A stretch of 64,000 nucleotides of DNA from positions 88,311,685 through 88,375,684 of the forward strand of contig OZ023268.1 in assembly GCA_964006375.1 (NCBI GenBank), read 5' to 3'. Made by a program: the position numbers and the translations under genes. Below, in pieces: positions 53,131-64,000 of this stretch; the stretch's first letter is position 1, and each line of letters starts with the position of its first letter. The notes below the pieces were generated by a model. The model searched no databases, had not been told where the DNA came from, and saw nothing but the letters and a program-made list of their open reading frames with translations. This stretch comes from Tillus elongatus. Lineage: Eukaryota; Arthropoda; Insecta; Coleoptera; Cleridae.

Positions 53131-55019
53131 CAGGGTGATTCTTTATTATGTCGCCCCCCTTTAACTTTGTTATTTGAAGTGTCCCAAAAAAATTGAAAGT
53201 ATGGTTATGTAGGTGCTAAAAAATACTTTTTTTCTATGTATTAAAAAATTTGAAAAAATGATCAGTATACAGGGAAAACCAAAAAGTTCATTTTTTTCAA
53301 TGGATCACCCTATATATGAATCTATTTTTCGATTCCTTGTAAAATTCTAAGCATAATTTATATAACATACTGTATACTTAAAATGAATAGTTTTTGAAAT
53401 ATTCGCATTTGAAACGTTATCATCAAATATTTTATTAAACAACTGTTACAAATCAAGAAGTCTTAGGATACCATGCTTTTAATTGAAAACAAATAACTGA
53501 CAGTGACATTCTTCCAATATTGTTGTAGTTGTATTGCTTAGTAAGTAAAAATGCCGTAATCAGACAGAGAAAGAAGAGTTATTTTAAGCTTTTATATTAA
53601 AAATAATTTAAATTGTCGCACTGCCATTAGAAATATGATAGAAGATTATCCCGGTATGCAAGTCCCAACTCGAAAAACGTTGACATCTATAGGAAGTTTC
53701 AAGAAACGTCAAATTTACAAAGGGGAAAACGAACTGCTGTGAACGTAGATGAAAATGCAGAATTGAATATTTTACTTGCTATAGAAGAGAATCCAAAGAA
53801 TTCCATAAGAAACATTTCAAAGTAATTACGAGCAACACAAGAAAATATTCAGCGAATTTCATACAGTAAAGTCCAAAGAATGTTAAGAAAATGGAATCTA
53901 AAGCCATATAAGATTAAACCCACTACAAAGCTTACCCAAATGCAAAAAGATGATCGGGTCGCATTTTGTCAACTGATTCTAGACAGAATAAACATAAATA
54001 ACAATTTTTTGAAAACAGTTCTATGGACTGACGAGTTACCTCTTCTACTAGTGGCCTGTTTAACCGAAAAAATACCAGACGATGGGCAAGAGAGAATCTA
54101 CATTCTTATAGGGAATTTAAGTTCCAAGGGCGACAATCCGTAAATGTCTGGTGTGGTATCTTGGGCGATCGAGTTATCGGTCCATATTTTTTTGATACTG
54201 TTTTAAATGGAGGCCACTATTTAGATTTCTTGGAAAACGAGTTCGAGGAATATTTAGACGATTTGCCTATAAATATATTACAAAATATAATTTTTCAACA
54301 GAATGGAGCACCCCTCGCAACAGTCGTGCTGTGTTTAATTACCCAAATGAAAGGTTTCCTGAATGGATTGAAAGAAATGCGCCAATTAAATGGCCTGCAA
54401 ACAGCCCCCATTTTACACCTATGGGTACGTTTCTTTGGGGTTATATAAAAAAACCGTGTATACGACCACCAAATTGAAAATAAATTATTAATTTAAATGA
54501 AAATAACCCAGCATTCATAACAAATTCATTAGAGAAAATGTGAACCCTTATACAATGTGTTGAAGAAAATGGAGGCCCGATAGAGCATCTTTATATTTAA
54601 TTAGAAACTGTTTTTGTTATATTATTTATTGTTAGATTTCTTGATTTGTAACAGTTGTTTTGGTTTAATAAAATTTGTGATGATAACGTTTCAAATGCGA
54701 ATATCCTAAGACTTCTTGATTTGTAACAGTTGTTTAATAAAATATTTGATGATAGCGTTTCACATGTGAATATTTATACAGTATGTTATATAAATTATTC
54801 TTAGAATTTTACGAGGAAACGAAAAAAAAAATTCATATATAGGGTGATCCATTGAAAAAAAATAACTTTTTGGTTTTCCCTGTATACTGATCATTTTTCA
54901 AATTTTTTTATACATAGAAAAAAAGTATTTTTAGCACCTACATAACCATACTTTCAATTTTTTTGGGACACTTGAAATAACAAAGTTAAAGGGGGGCGAC
55001 ATTATAAAGAATTACCCTG
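53131..55019 (+). mobile_element. Mariner-type element with about 330-bp TIRs
   Basis: The ends are CAGGGTGATTCTTTATTATG at 53131 and its complement at 55019, each next to TA. The arms match over about 330 bp with shared blocks 'acttttttgg'-type and 'ctgatcatttttcaaa'. The total length is 1889 bp. The inside has a broken transposase frame on the plus strand. Confidence 0.85.
53551..54600 (+). pseudogene. Mariner-type transposase
   Basis: From ATG 53551 the frame breaks at the third codon, then reads SDRERRVILSFYIKNNLNCR, a DNA-binding start typical of the group. Later pieces include WTDELPLLL (first catalytic Asp, about 54026), VWCGILGDRVIGPYFF (about 54140) and IIFQQNGAPLATVVL (about 54290), where the usual FQQDGAPPH has lost its Asp. 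An FLWGYIK-like end follows near 54430. Multiple shifts and the lost Asp show it is dead. Confidence 0.75.
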
Positions 55020-56265
55020 TACAAACTACACGCAAAGAAGAGGAGTAAAACACCTTTAGGAAGCTGTTTTAAAAAATGTTTAATGCCACATAAAAAATAC
55101 TTTTTATGTTAATTAGGGAGTAAAAAGTAATCCTCTGGTTTTTGCTTAGCCTTATTTTTAGTGGAGTTTTGAATATAGTTTATCGCAATTTTCTGATGAA
55201 AATGCTTCTAAATATATACGTTTTTATCTGATATGAAAAACATCTCCGTATTACAATGTAGGTTTTCATTTTTGTTAAATAAGTATCATAGGCTGGCCAC
55301 TTGAAAACGAAACTGGCTCGTTTCAGAGCACTTTTAGTGATTTTGTTGAAAATCAGGTAAGAGTTTCATTCAAGGGGGAAGACTTTTGGAGTTATTTTTA
55401 ACACCGCAACACTAACCGTCACGGGCTGCGATATATCCCTAAAATTTTAATGACAAGGGGGAGTTAAGTAACACATCATTCTAGGGCTGGTGTAAATCTC
55501 TTATCAACGGTGTCTTTTGTTTTATGTTGAAGCAGTTGGTTCTGAGAAATCGACTCTTAACTTAAGAAAAAGGGACGGTTGATAAATTCTTGATTCGTTA
55601 CTGATAATGATTAAATTGTGCTCTTCGATTTTTTTTTATTTGCGAAAAAACCTTAGTGTAGGTACCAGTGATTTCCATTTTATTTGACCATCAGATTATT
55701 GTTGCTTGTGCAGTTATCTAACAAAATGGTTTATTTGATTGCATAGAGGGTGCAAATAATTTTACTTTTTTATGCAATTAATATTAGCTTACAAATAAAT
55801 TTCAAAAAAAAAAAATGAATTGTATAGAATTAGTTTTTTGTATTGGTTTAGATATGCTTAATGCATATATGACTAAATAATTCGCCACGTCAGGATTTTA
55901 AAATATGAAACTGAGATACGTAAGCGGATGCTAGGAAACAAGCTAGGTCTTTGTTATCATATTGGCTTGTTTGCAAATTCAGTAAGAGCCAAAACCTTAT
56001 TTGCTATGTTTTAATATTATTATTGTGAAGTCACAACTACATTTCAGCTAACGAATTCATAGTATCTATAGAGATCTTTGAGTTTCTTTTACTTAGCTCT
56101 GCTTGAAAAATGCCTACACCATTTGTATTTCATATCAATTATATAATATATGAAGCAGTTTTATCGCTTTTAAAACTAATCCTTCCTCACTAAGTGAAGG
56201 TTGGAACCTGTGATGAGCACATATAAGCACAAGAAACTCAATCAGCAGTATTCATCTTCTAAAGA

Positions 56266-56306
56266 CCTAGCGATCGTTTCTTTAACAACGTTAGCTTCAT
56301 CAGAGG
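56266..56306 (-). ncRNA. Hammerhead ribozyme motif in Penelope terminal repeat
   Basis: Minus strand: stem I CCT, intact core CTGATGA, stem II GCTAAC-GTT-GTTAAA (two closing mismatches), GAAA, ACGATCGC, then T and AGG. The strand is that of the reverse transcriptase, as known for hammerheads in Penelope-like elements. Confidence 0.6.
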
Positions 56307-56399
56307 ATGAAAAAATCCAAAACGAATTTTCTGCTAGAACCTATATTTATATACATTCTTCGTTAGACGAACGAAACGGAAGGTAAGATATTAGCCGAA

Positions 56400-57520
56400 G
56401 GCGCATCTTTTGTGTATTCTGTCTGAATGGACGAGGTTATCGAATTTCCTTTATTTCTCTACCTGACAGATTTATGAGTGTTTATCTAATTTAAAGGCAT
56501 AAAGAAAATAATGGGCTTGATATGAGAGGTGCCGCTTTATTTAAGGAAGTTCCGTTCTTTATTGATCTAAAAATATAAATGCATTCGTATGAGTAAAGCA
56601 TGTATTGCTATCTGATATTTTTGATAAGTTCCAAATTATCAATGTGGTGGCTATTATCCCATATATGTTGTGCAACGCACGACTCGTGTATACTACCATA
56701 ACGTAAATGTGCGATATGTTTACGAAATCTGATACCTATATTTCTTTTAGTCTGACCGACGTATTTAAGATCACAATCTTTACAACCAATCGTAGATACC
56801 CGACATTTCAGTGGTTCTATCTTTATCTGTAGTATTACCTAATAAGTTTCTTAACTTACTCATCGTCGAAAAATTAGCTGTAACTCTGATTTCTTAAAAA
56901 TACTCTCAAGAGCTTTTGTGATACGAGGTTTAAAAGGTAGGTATACAATTTTTTTCTCTATTTCGTCTTTCTTGAATGTCGTGCATTCGGCTATCATTTT
57001 CTTTGTTCTGTGTCTATTTATCAATTTTTCTACTAGGCAATCCGAATATTCGTTATATTTAGCCACGTTTTTTATGTACTTTAATTCTATACTATATCTA
57101 CTTTTACTAAGGGAAAACTTATCAATGTATTTACTAAGAAATTTAAACTAGCCGTTTTTGTGCAAAGGGATGACGTGAGTCATTTGGAATGTAACACATA
57201 GTGGTATTTTCATTCCTGTAGAAGTCAAATTCAAGCGACGGAATATTTTTTGCTAACTAGTTTATCTAGAAAAGGAAGTTTATTGTTGACTTCCATTTTG
57301 TGGGTGAATTTTATTGAATTGACTGTTAGTTTTTTAATAAATTCGTCTACCTTGCATATATTTGTATTAAACACTGCAAAACTATCGTCCACATATCGAA
57401 AGTGCACTCTAGAAAAATACTCATTTTCATTTTCTAAATCTGTCTCAAATCTATTTATGAAGAGGTCTACAATGAAAAGAGACAGTGGGTTGCCAACTGC
57501 CGTGCCTTTTCAATTTAACA
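56400..57520 (-). pseudogene. Penelope-like reverse transcriptase and GIY-YIG endonuclease
   Basis: Minus strand from about 57520: KGTAVGNPLSLFIVDLFINR, then VHFRYVDDSFAVFNTN with the catalytic YVDD (about 57405), then a KFTHKMEVNNKLPFLDKLVS block (about 57290). Next comes the linker KKIVYLPFKPRITKALESIF (about 56950). The endonuclease part (56860-56600) has CKDCDLKYVGQTKRNIGIRF and HIAHLRYGSIHESCVAQH, the GIY-YIG region of Penelope-like elements. Frameshifts occur between the parts. The 5' part of the reverse transcriptase is missing. Confidence 0.8.
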
Positions 57521-57849
57521 ATGAGTTTTTTGGAACAAACGGAAGGCACGGCAATGGGTAACCCACTGTCTCCTTTCATTGCAGGCCTCGTCGTTAGGTT
57601 TTTAAAAGATGTGTTTTGGTGATTGGGTTTCTCGAAGTGTGCTTATAATACTTCCTTGTAAAGGTAGATATTTCATGTCTGAGGCCAGTCAGTAGTCATC
57701 TTCTGGTCTCCGTTAAATGGTGTGTGCTACCAGCCTACATTGCGTTGGTTGCATTTCAATAAATTTAACTTTTCGTGGTGCGTTCTTCGAGTAATAATGT
57801 CTTCAAGAACTTGTACTACTCATCCACATAAATTTTGTTATGTTTATAC

Positions 57850-58830
57850 ATAACCGGCCATAGAGGCTGCACAGTTAGGTTGCAAATCAGAATGAAACAT
57901 GGGTTCCACATGCCTTTTGTTACAGTTGCAGACTTACTTTAACTAAATGGGTGGCTGTTCAGGATCCTTATCTTCAGTTTGGTCTACCTATGTTGTGGAG
58001 AGATCCAAGATAAAGCACTGACTGCTACTTCTGCCTGACAAAACCACGGGTCTAAACTACTCGCATCTCGATTACACCAATGAACCTTCTTGGCTCTGAT
58101 ACGAGATTTACGTATTACCAAGGTAGAAGTGTATCTTTCTCACAATATTTCCAGCGGGTCATGCTGTCTACACTAGGGAAATATATATTACAATGAAACT
58201 TTTGCTTCAATTAATTCATTATGATGCACAGGTCTGGCACATTTGCGGCCATCTTAAAGTTATAGCTCTCCTATTAGGTTTGCAAGGAGAGTATACCGAA
58301 TATTGTTGCTTTTTGTATTTGTGGGAAAGTAGAACAAGAAACCAACATTACTCGAGGAAAGTATGGACTACAGGAGAAGTTTCTATTGCCGGATAGAGGA
58401 ATATTAAAAACGAGCCGCTTATAAATAAAAAAAGGTTTTTCTACACCCCTTGCACATTTGGTCTAATGAAAAATTTTGTAAAAAGCTGAAATTGTGATGG
58501 TGATGGTCCCAGAGTTGTTCAGAAGCGAAGCTTAAAGAAGGTATATTTGTAGGTACGCAAATAAAAAATTGTTCAGTGATCACCTGTTTGAGCAATAATC
58601 AGATGCCAAAACTGAAGCTTGGAGATCTTTTAAAAATGTACTTGCTGGATTTTGAGTGAATACAAAACGCGATAACTAAATGGAAATTCTTGCTGAATCG
58701 ATAACACATTTTTTACCATAAAATCGGAACTAATATGTCACTAAGATCCACTGTTTACGTTGCAATTTAGACTTTTCCCAGATAACTTAGGATGGTGAGC
58801 GACGAACATGGGGAATGCTTTCATCAAGCA
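57850..58830 (+). pseudogene. Fragment of a repetitive arthropod protein, unknown function
   Basis: Across shifted plus-strand frames I read CTFGLMKNFVKS (about 58450), SEAKLKEGIFVGTQIKN (about 58525), KIGTNMSLRSTVY (about 58725) and RMVSDEHGECFHQ (about 58790). Together they resemble a protein family that recurs many times in arthropod genomes (segments of the type GLMKNFVK, KEGIFVGPQI, CNMSLK-HFL and VSDEHGERFHQ). I recall the pattern but not its function; its copy number suggests a transposon-encoded protein. It is broken here and inserted or captured within the mariner-type element. Confidence 0.5.
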
Positions 58831-58839
58831 TCATAATTT

Positions 58840-59420
58840 ACACCCATATAAAATACATCCAGCACATCAACTAAATGAAGACGACTTCTAGCGCCGTCTG
58901 GACTTTTGTAAGGTGATAACTGAGCGAGTGATAAATGGTCTAAATTTTATTTTTAACACTTGCTCTTTGGATGAGTGTTGGTTTCTCCTAAACGGTATCA
59001 AACACCTGGCCGACCATTAGCGTCTAGCGTCCGCTCACTAACAAAACGTCTCTTGTCAAAAGTGACTCGCCATAATTGTCGTTATTGGGCCGATTCTGAC
59101 CCTAGACGATTACACGACATTCGTACACAACACCAGGAAAATTCAAGTTTGGGCTATAATTTTTGCTGCCCATATTTTTGGTCGCTTTTTTCTTCTGGGT
59201 AATCTGGCTGGAAACATGTACTTGAAATTGTTGAAAAACACGATTGATACAATGTTGACTGACATTATCGAGATTGATGAGTATTATCTCGTAGATCAGT
59301 TGGTACTTCAGCAGGATAGAGCTCCTCCACATTACGCTTTGCCTGTTGGACAACATCTCGACCACATATATCCAAATCGGTGGGTTGGGAGAAGAGGTTG
59401 CATATAATAGCTCGCACGAT
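58840..59420 (+). pseudogene. Mariner-type transposase relic
   Basis: The plus strand has HHNLHPYKIHPAHQLNEDDF (about 58830), then FCKVITERVINGLNFIFNT, then NLAGNMYLKLLKNTIDTM (about 59208) and LVLQQDRAPPHYALPVGQHL (about 59305), where the usual Asp of QQDGAPPHY is kept. It ends with PNRWVGRRG. Catalytic segments are in different frames, so it is inactive. Confidence 0.7.
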
Positions 59421-60147
59421 AGGCAGATTTATCAAGCTTTGATTTATTTTTGTTGGCTCACATAAAAAGTAAAATTTATTCTATTCAGCCAGATGTATTA
59501 CAAGATCTACGCCAGCGTATCGTAAACGAATGCTGCCAAATTACTCTATAATAATTACAGAATGTGCGCCGACGTTTTGAAGAAAACTTGTAAGGAGGCT
59601 GGTGGTCGAACATTTTGAACATTTGATAAATTGGATGGAAGTTTTTTATAGATAAATTAGTTACTTTTAGAAGTCAGTTTTACAGAACCTATTGCTTCAA
59701 AGTAAAAGAAAATAAGGCACCGTCGAAAAGAGCTTTACACCAGCTCTAAAATGGTGTGCTACCTGACCCCCCCTTGTCATTTAAGATATTAGGGGTGGAT
59801 CGCACCATTGCTTAAGTGTTGGTGTTATGGCGTTAAAAATAAACCTAAAAGCCTTACCCCTTGAAAGTAAAATTTATTTATTTGAGGGATTTTCAACCAA
59901 ATAAAGATAAGTGCCCTAAAACCCGCCTGTTTTGTTTTCAAGTAACCACCCTGTATAGGTTTGTTACCACTTTTCTTTAGGTATGTAAAGAATATGCCTA
60001 AACATTTGTGTGGTGTTTCAAGTGGCGTATTATTACCTACTGTATAAAAGGCCTAGGTAAACGTTAATGAAATGTAATATGATGTCTTATCAAATAGCAA
60101 ATAAGGCTGCTGTGAAATCAATTAAATTGTGGAATATTTCTTCTTAG

Positions 60148-62065
60148 TACAGGTGGCCAGCTGGAAACTTAGACGATACATGTTTTAGGAACCACTCAAT
60201 CTTTTTTTTTCTGAAACTAAGAAATATAATTCTATCTATTTACGCAAAATATTTTCGCATTTCTGCCACTTCCAGTTAAACCGGAAGTTCACACAATCTT
60301 CGTTATTTTAAATGGAATACCTACCTTTTTTATCACTACAATCGATAGCTTATGAAATTTCAATGTGACTTAATGCAACATACTGTATTCCTAAATAATA
60401 CGGTGTTCTACATATTCATAATTTTATGGAAAAAATGACAGTTTCAAACCCCCAAATGATTACTCCCCCCAAATAAACCATCAGGGAAATGCATTATTTT
60501 ATATTCTGGCATTCATAGGCAAAGATGCGGGTATTCAGTAGATAATACGAAAATCTTCGTGACTATAAAAATCGTCAAAACTTTGAATCCAATAATATAG
60601 AATATCTTGATTTGTTTAAATAGAACCAGCCATTATTTTTTATTTCGTTGGACTGCCCGACTAAAAAGAGGGCAAGTTTGTGTTTACATCCCTATACCTA
60701 AATGTGGCAGTTTTTATGTTATTGACGATTTTTTGGAAAATCGATGTTTTATGATATTTCTGTAATTAACAAATTGGCGACGAGACTTAATGGTAAAAAA
60801 ATATCACACAGTTGTCAAAGTAACTAAGTAATTTAGCCTGAAACACAACCTGCAATTTTTAAATTATATTAATTGAATAGTTTTCTGATCTGACACGCCT
60901 ATTAACGATAAAACGAAGAAAATACAATGGAAAAAAACTATAGTTATTGTTCAAATGTAGCACCATTAACGCCCAACCACTTTACACATCTGTGAAGCAC
61001 TGTCTCTGTTACTGCTCTTCGGATACTACTTAGTGGTAAGGACTGACAGGCAACACGAAATCTTTCTTGGAAATCCTCTTTTGTCATCAGAGGTGTGGAA
61101 TATACATTTTTTATGTAACCCCATACGTAAAAATACACTGGTGTCAAATCTGGAGATCTTGGGGGCCAAATGAATGGACCTTTGTTGGCAGTAATTGCTC
61201 TTCCAAGAAATTATTTTTGAAACCGCTTCGATGGGGCGGTGTTACATCATGTTGATACCAAAGTTGACGTCTCTCTTCATTTGGCTAAGTGATACGATAT
61301 ATACTTTTGAAGTTATTGAATATTTGCAAACAAGTTGCATCTAGAGACAATTTAATGTGTAATTATAAATAGTCGGTGAAGCAAAGTTAGATGAATGTTC
61401 CAGTCAAATTGTTATTATAATTTTTTAAACCACTGTCGAATTGTTCCGAATTGCACAGAAAACATTAAATTGCCATCTTCTTTAAAAGGATCCCTCTGTG
61501 GCATTATGGGGATTCGCATCTAACCGATAATGTGAGTTATGCCAGTTAAATAATCCACTTTTGTGAACTTAGATTAGTGTGTCCAAATTACATTATTGAG
61601 AGAATTTTCGTTCTCTTGGTTATTAATTAACATAAACTCGCAGTACCTAATTCTTTTTTCCGCGTCAGTCTCTTCAAAATGCTGAATGAAATGTATGGCA
61701 TACCTCAGGGCTCGTCCGCTTCCTTGACCGGTGCTATCGGGGTGGCAGAGACGCAGACGAGGCCTAAGGGAAAAATGGCATACGGTTTGTATTGATGTTT
61801 TTTCAAAACTGTGTGAATCTATTAACGATGCTGCTGGATTGTCTCTGGAGAAAGCTAATATGGTTATTGCATTTTCTTCGTTGTTTGCAAGCTGCTTATT
61901 TCTCACTGGTTTAGATTCAAAAGACCCGAAGCTCTTGCAATTATTGATTAACGTCTTCAACACATCTCTGATTGGCTTGAATTTATCAGAATATCTTGAC
62001 GCAAAAGTACAACACATTCTCGTTGCAACTTTATTGCATTCTCCAGAAATAATTAATTGTCTTAA
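60148..62065 (-). mobile_element. Mariner-type element, minus strand, truncated
   Basis: The left end is at a TA-flanked CAGGTGGCCAGCTGGAAACT terminus (about 60148). The minus-strand transposase fills 60944-61960. The other terminus is not found before the LINE starting near 62080, so that end is probably lost. Confidence 0.6.
60944..61960 (-). pseudogene. Mariner-type transposase
   Basis: On the minus strand the N-terminal part (61960-61580) reads NEENAITILAFSRDNPAASL and later IHFIQHFEETDAEKRIRYCE, then NSLNNVIWTH where the first catalytic Asp should follow. The middle is mostly deleted (61300-61570). Near 61250 comes LWYQHDVTPPHRS, corresponding to the QQDGAPPH block. The C-terminal part (61147-60944) reads VYFYVWGYIKNVYSTPLMTK through LGVNGATFEQ. 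The middle deletion and shifts make it inactive. Confidence 0.7.
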
Positions 62066-62143
62066 GTAGTCTTCATTGGCATAAGTGGTTCTTCCCCCAC
62101 CTCATCGCCTACAGCCGGCAGCCCGGCTTCAGGTGACATCACA

Positions 62144-63457
62144 ATGTTCTTTGTTGATGGCTTTACATATGACGAAATTATTACAGCCGCTAAGAGAATT
62201 AGGACTAACATGTCCTGTGGACCTGATCTGGTTCCTGGTTTCTTGGTGCGCGACTGCTTATATGCTTTCCTGACTCCACTTAAGAACATTTTTAAACTGA
62301 TTCTTAGATCTGGAACATTCCCCGCGATTTGGAAGCTGTCACGGGTTTTCCCTGTCTTCAAGGCGGGGGATAGTGGTAATCCATTAAACTATCGACCAAT
62401 AGCCATACTATGTGTCTTCTATAAGATTTTCGAGGCCTGCCTTTTTCAGTGAATACTGTTTCACATCAAAAACAGACTATTTCTCAGCATGGTTTCATTC
62501 CAGGTAGATCGACTGTAACGAATTTAGTTGACGTTACACAGTTCATTGCGTCCGCTCTTGACCGTTCTTCACAGGTTGATGTTGTGTATACTGATCTATC
62601 TAAGGCCTTCGATTTTCTAAATCACTGTGTTCTGATTGAAAGGATGAGCGCTATCGGATTCTCCGAGGGCTTGCTTGGCTTGTTCAGATCTTACCTGGAT
62701 GGAAGGAGGCAATTTGTTGAGGTTGGGAGCTTCAAATCTAACACCTATCACGTAACTTCGGGAGTGCCGCAGGGTTCCATACTCGGTCCATTACTGTTTA
62801 ATATATTTATTGACCCAGTTAAACATGTTTTACATGTTCCTTTTTTAATGTATGCAGACGATATTAAGATTTTTGCAAATATTTCGAGTGTTGATGACTG
62901 TTTGCGGCTCCAGAACTGTCTTCAGATCCCTGATGAATAGTGTTGTCGGAGTGGTCTTTCTATGAATGTTTCCAAGTGTTGTGTGATGTCCTTTACTCGA
63001 AATAAGCACGCAATCTCTTTCGGGTACAATATAAGAGGGCTTCCACTTGACCGCCCCGGGACAGTTAAGGACCTTGGAATTGTTTTTGATGGTACTCCAT
63101 CTTTTAAACCACACTATGAGCAGACTGTCAGTTCTGCTTACAAAACTCTAGGGTTTCTGATAAGAAACAGTAAAAATTTCTCACAGACTGACACCCTCCT
63201 CCTGCTCTTTAGCTGTTTGGTTAGGTCCCGACTTGAATATGGCTCAGTTGTGTGGGCTCGTACTTATGAGATACATGTGGCAAGCCTAGAATCAGTGCAA
63301 AGGAAATTTCTAAAATTTCTTAGCTTTCGTGAGGATGGTCGATATCCGTCTATTGGTTTTCCTCAGGAAAGTTTACTTCTTCGCTTTAGTCTGCAGAGTT
63401 TGTTGATCCGCAGGCAGTGCAGTTTCATTATATTTTATATAAACTGCAATTTACCAG

Positions 63458-63468
<11 letters not shown>
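62144..63468 (+). pseudogene. LINE reverse transcriptase
   Basis: Plus-strand motifs in order: NMSCGPDLVPGFLVRDCL (about 62209), PLNYRPIAILCVFYKIFE (about 62382), then after a frameshift near 62450 QHGFIPGRSTVTNL, VVYTDLSKAFDFLNH, TSGVPQGSILGPLLFNIFID and LMYADDIKIF (about 62845). The catalytic YADD is intact. An in-frame TAG at 62938-62940 interrupts the thumb region, which resumes as GLSMNVSKCCVMSFTRNKHA and ends near 63468. The LINE relic at 4260-5200 shares several of these segments, so both probably belong to one Jockey/CR1-like family. Confidence 0.85.
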
Positions 63469-63988
<520 letters not shown>

Positions 63989-64000
63989 AATAACCCAAAC

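Larger units (their letters stand above)
56190..57660 (-). mobile_element. Penelope-like element with terminal repeats
   Basis: A minus-strand Penelope-like retroelement: reverse transcriptase and GIY-YIG endonuclease, bounded at the low end by a hammerhead-bearing terminal repeat (56190-56320). At the high end is a partial terminal repeat (about 57585-57658, 'aaaagatgtgttttggtgat'). It is the anchor that ties the other inverted arms in this window to the Penelope class. Confidence 0.75.
55291..59953 (+). mobile_element. Mariner-type element hosting a Penelope-like insertion
   Basis: Long terminal inverted repeats, about 250 bp, at 55291-55540 and about 59700-59953 share 'ggccacttgaaaacgaaac', 'atgacaagggggagt' and 'gctggtgtaaat' in opposite orientation; TA flanks both. 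The interior contains a Penelope-like element (56190-57660), a fragment of a repetitive arthropod protein (57850-58830) and a mariner-type transposase remnant (58840-59410). The large size is due to these later insertions. Confidence 0.65.

Noticed and set aside
53131..62065. Transposases as functional domesticated genes
   Set aside because: All copies have stops, frameshifts or missing catalytic residues and retain their terminal repeats.
61731..62069. Plus-strand 112-residue frame
   Set aside because: Antisense to the mariner transposase, whose minus-strand frame shows family segments; the plus frame shows none.

Overview
The window is animal nuclear DNA, most probably from an insect with a large, AT-rich, transposon-filled genome. 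Thirteen minus-strand exons (52877 down to 2174), all with GT/AG borders and matching phases, encode the middle of one protein: a T-type (Cav3) voltage-gated calcium channel alpha-1 subunit resembling insect Ca-alpha1T. The part present runs from domain II S5 through the II-III linker and all of domain III to domain IV S5. Domains I and II S1-S4 should lie above 64000, and the domain IV pore and C-terminus below 1. The exons total about 3.1 kb; the rest is intron, mostly repeats. The insect order cannot be fixed from this sequence.

Layout, left to right. 1-2173: unclassified repeat with a 221-bp tandem step. 2174-2740: channel exon (IVS1-S5). 2900-9190: repeat family B, Penelope terminal repeats, a LINE relic and a 70-bp satellite. 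9345-9537: exon (IIIS6). 9605-13960: pogo/Tigger transposon split by a microsatellite-bearing Helitron-like element. 15089-15304: exon (III pore). 15660-16480: RTE-like relic and a tRNA-derived SINE. 17007-19474: Tc1/mariner-type element. 19670-22626: three exons (IIIS1-S5) with a LINE between them. 25195-25571: exon (end of II-III linker). 26080-32000: Helitron-like pieces and two minus-strand LINEs. 32468-32617: linker exon. 33000-39250: mariner fragment, a LINE carrying a hAT element that itself carries a Helitron-like element, and a large foldback. 39433-39798: linker exon. 40344-44460: mariner with very long TIRs inside a (TA)n array, then a Penelope fragment. 45008-46940: two linker exons and a long-TIR MITE. 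47880-52050: LINE ORF1 relic and family B. 52316-52877: two domain II exons. 53131-62075: three mariner-type elements, one holding a Penelope element. 62080-63990: LINE with an (AAAT)n tail.

The only host gene I can support is the calcium channel. No autonomous transposon looks fully intact; the best preserved ORF is a 445-residue LINE reverse transcriptase piece at 20681-22018. The observations I rate highest are: hammerhead-ribozyme relics in the terminal repeats of a Penelope-like element family (five loci, stem I covariation); a dispersed Helitron-like family that carries CA/CT/TA microsatellites and ends in a covarying hairpin plus CTAA; and a II-III linker built from consecutive phase 0-0 exons, which allows modular splicing.
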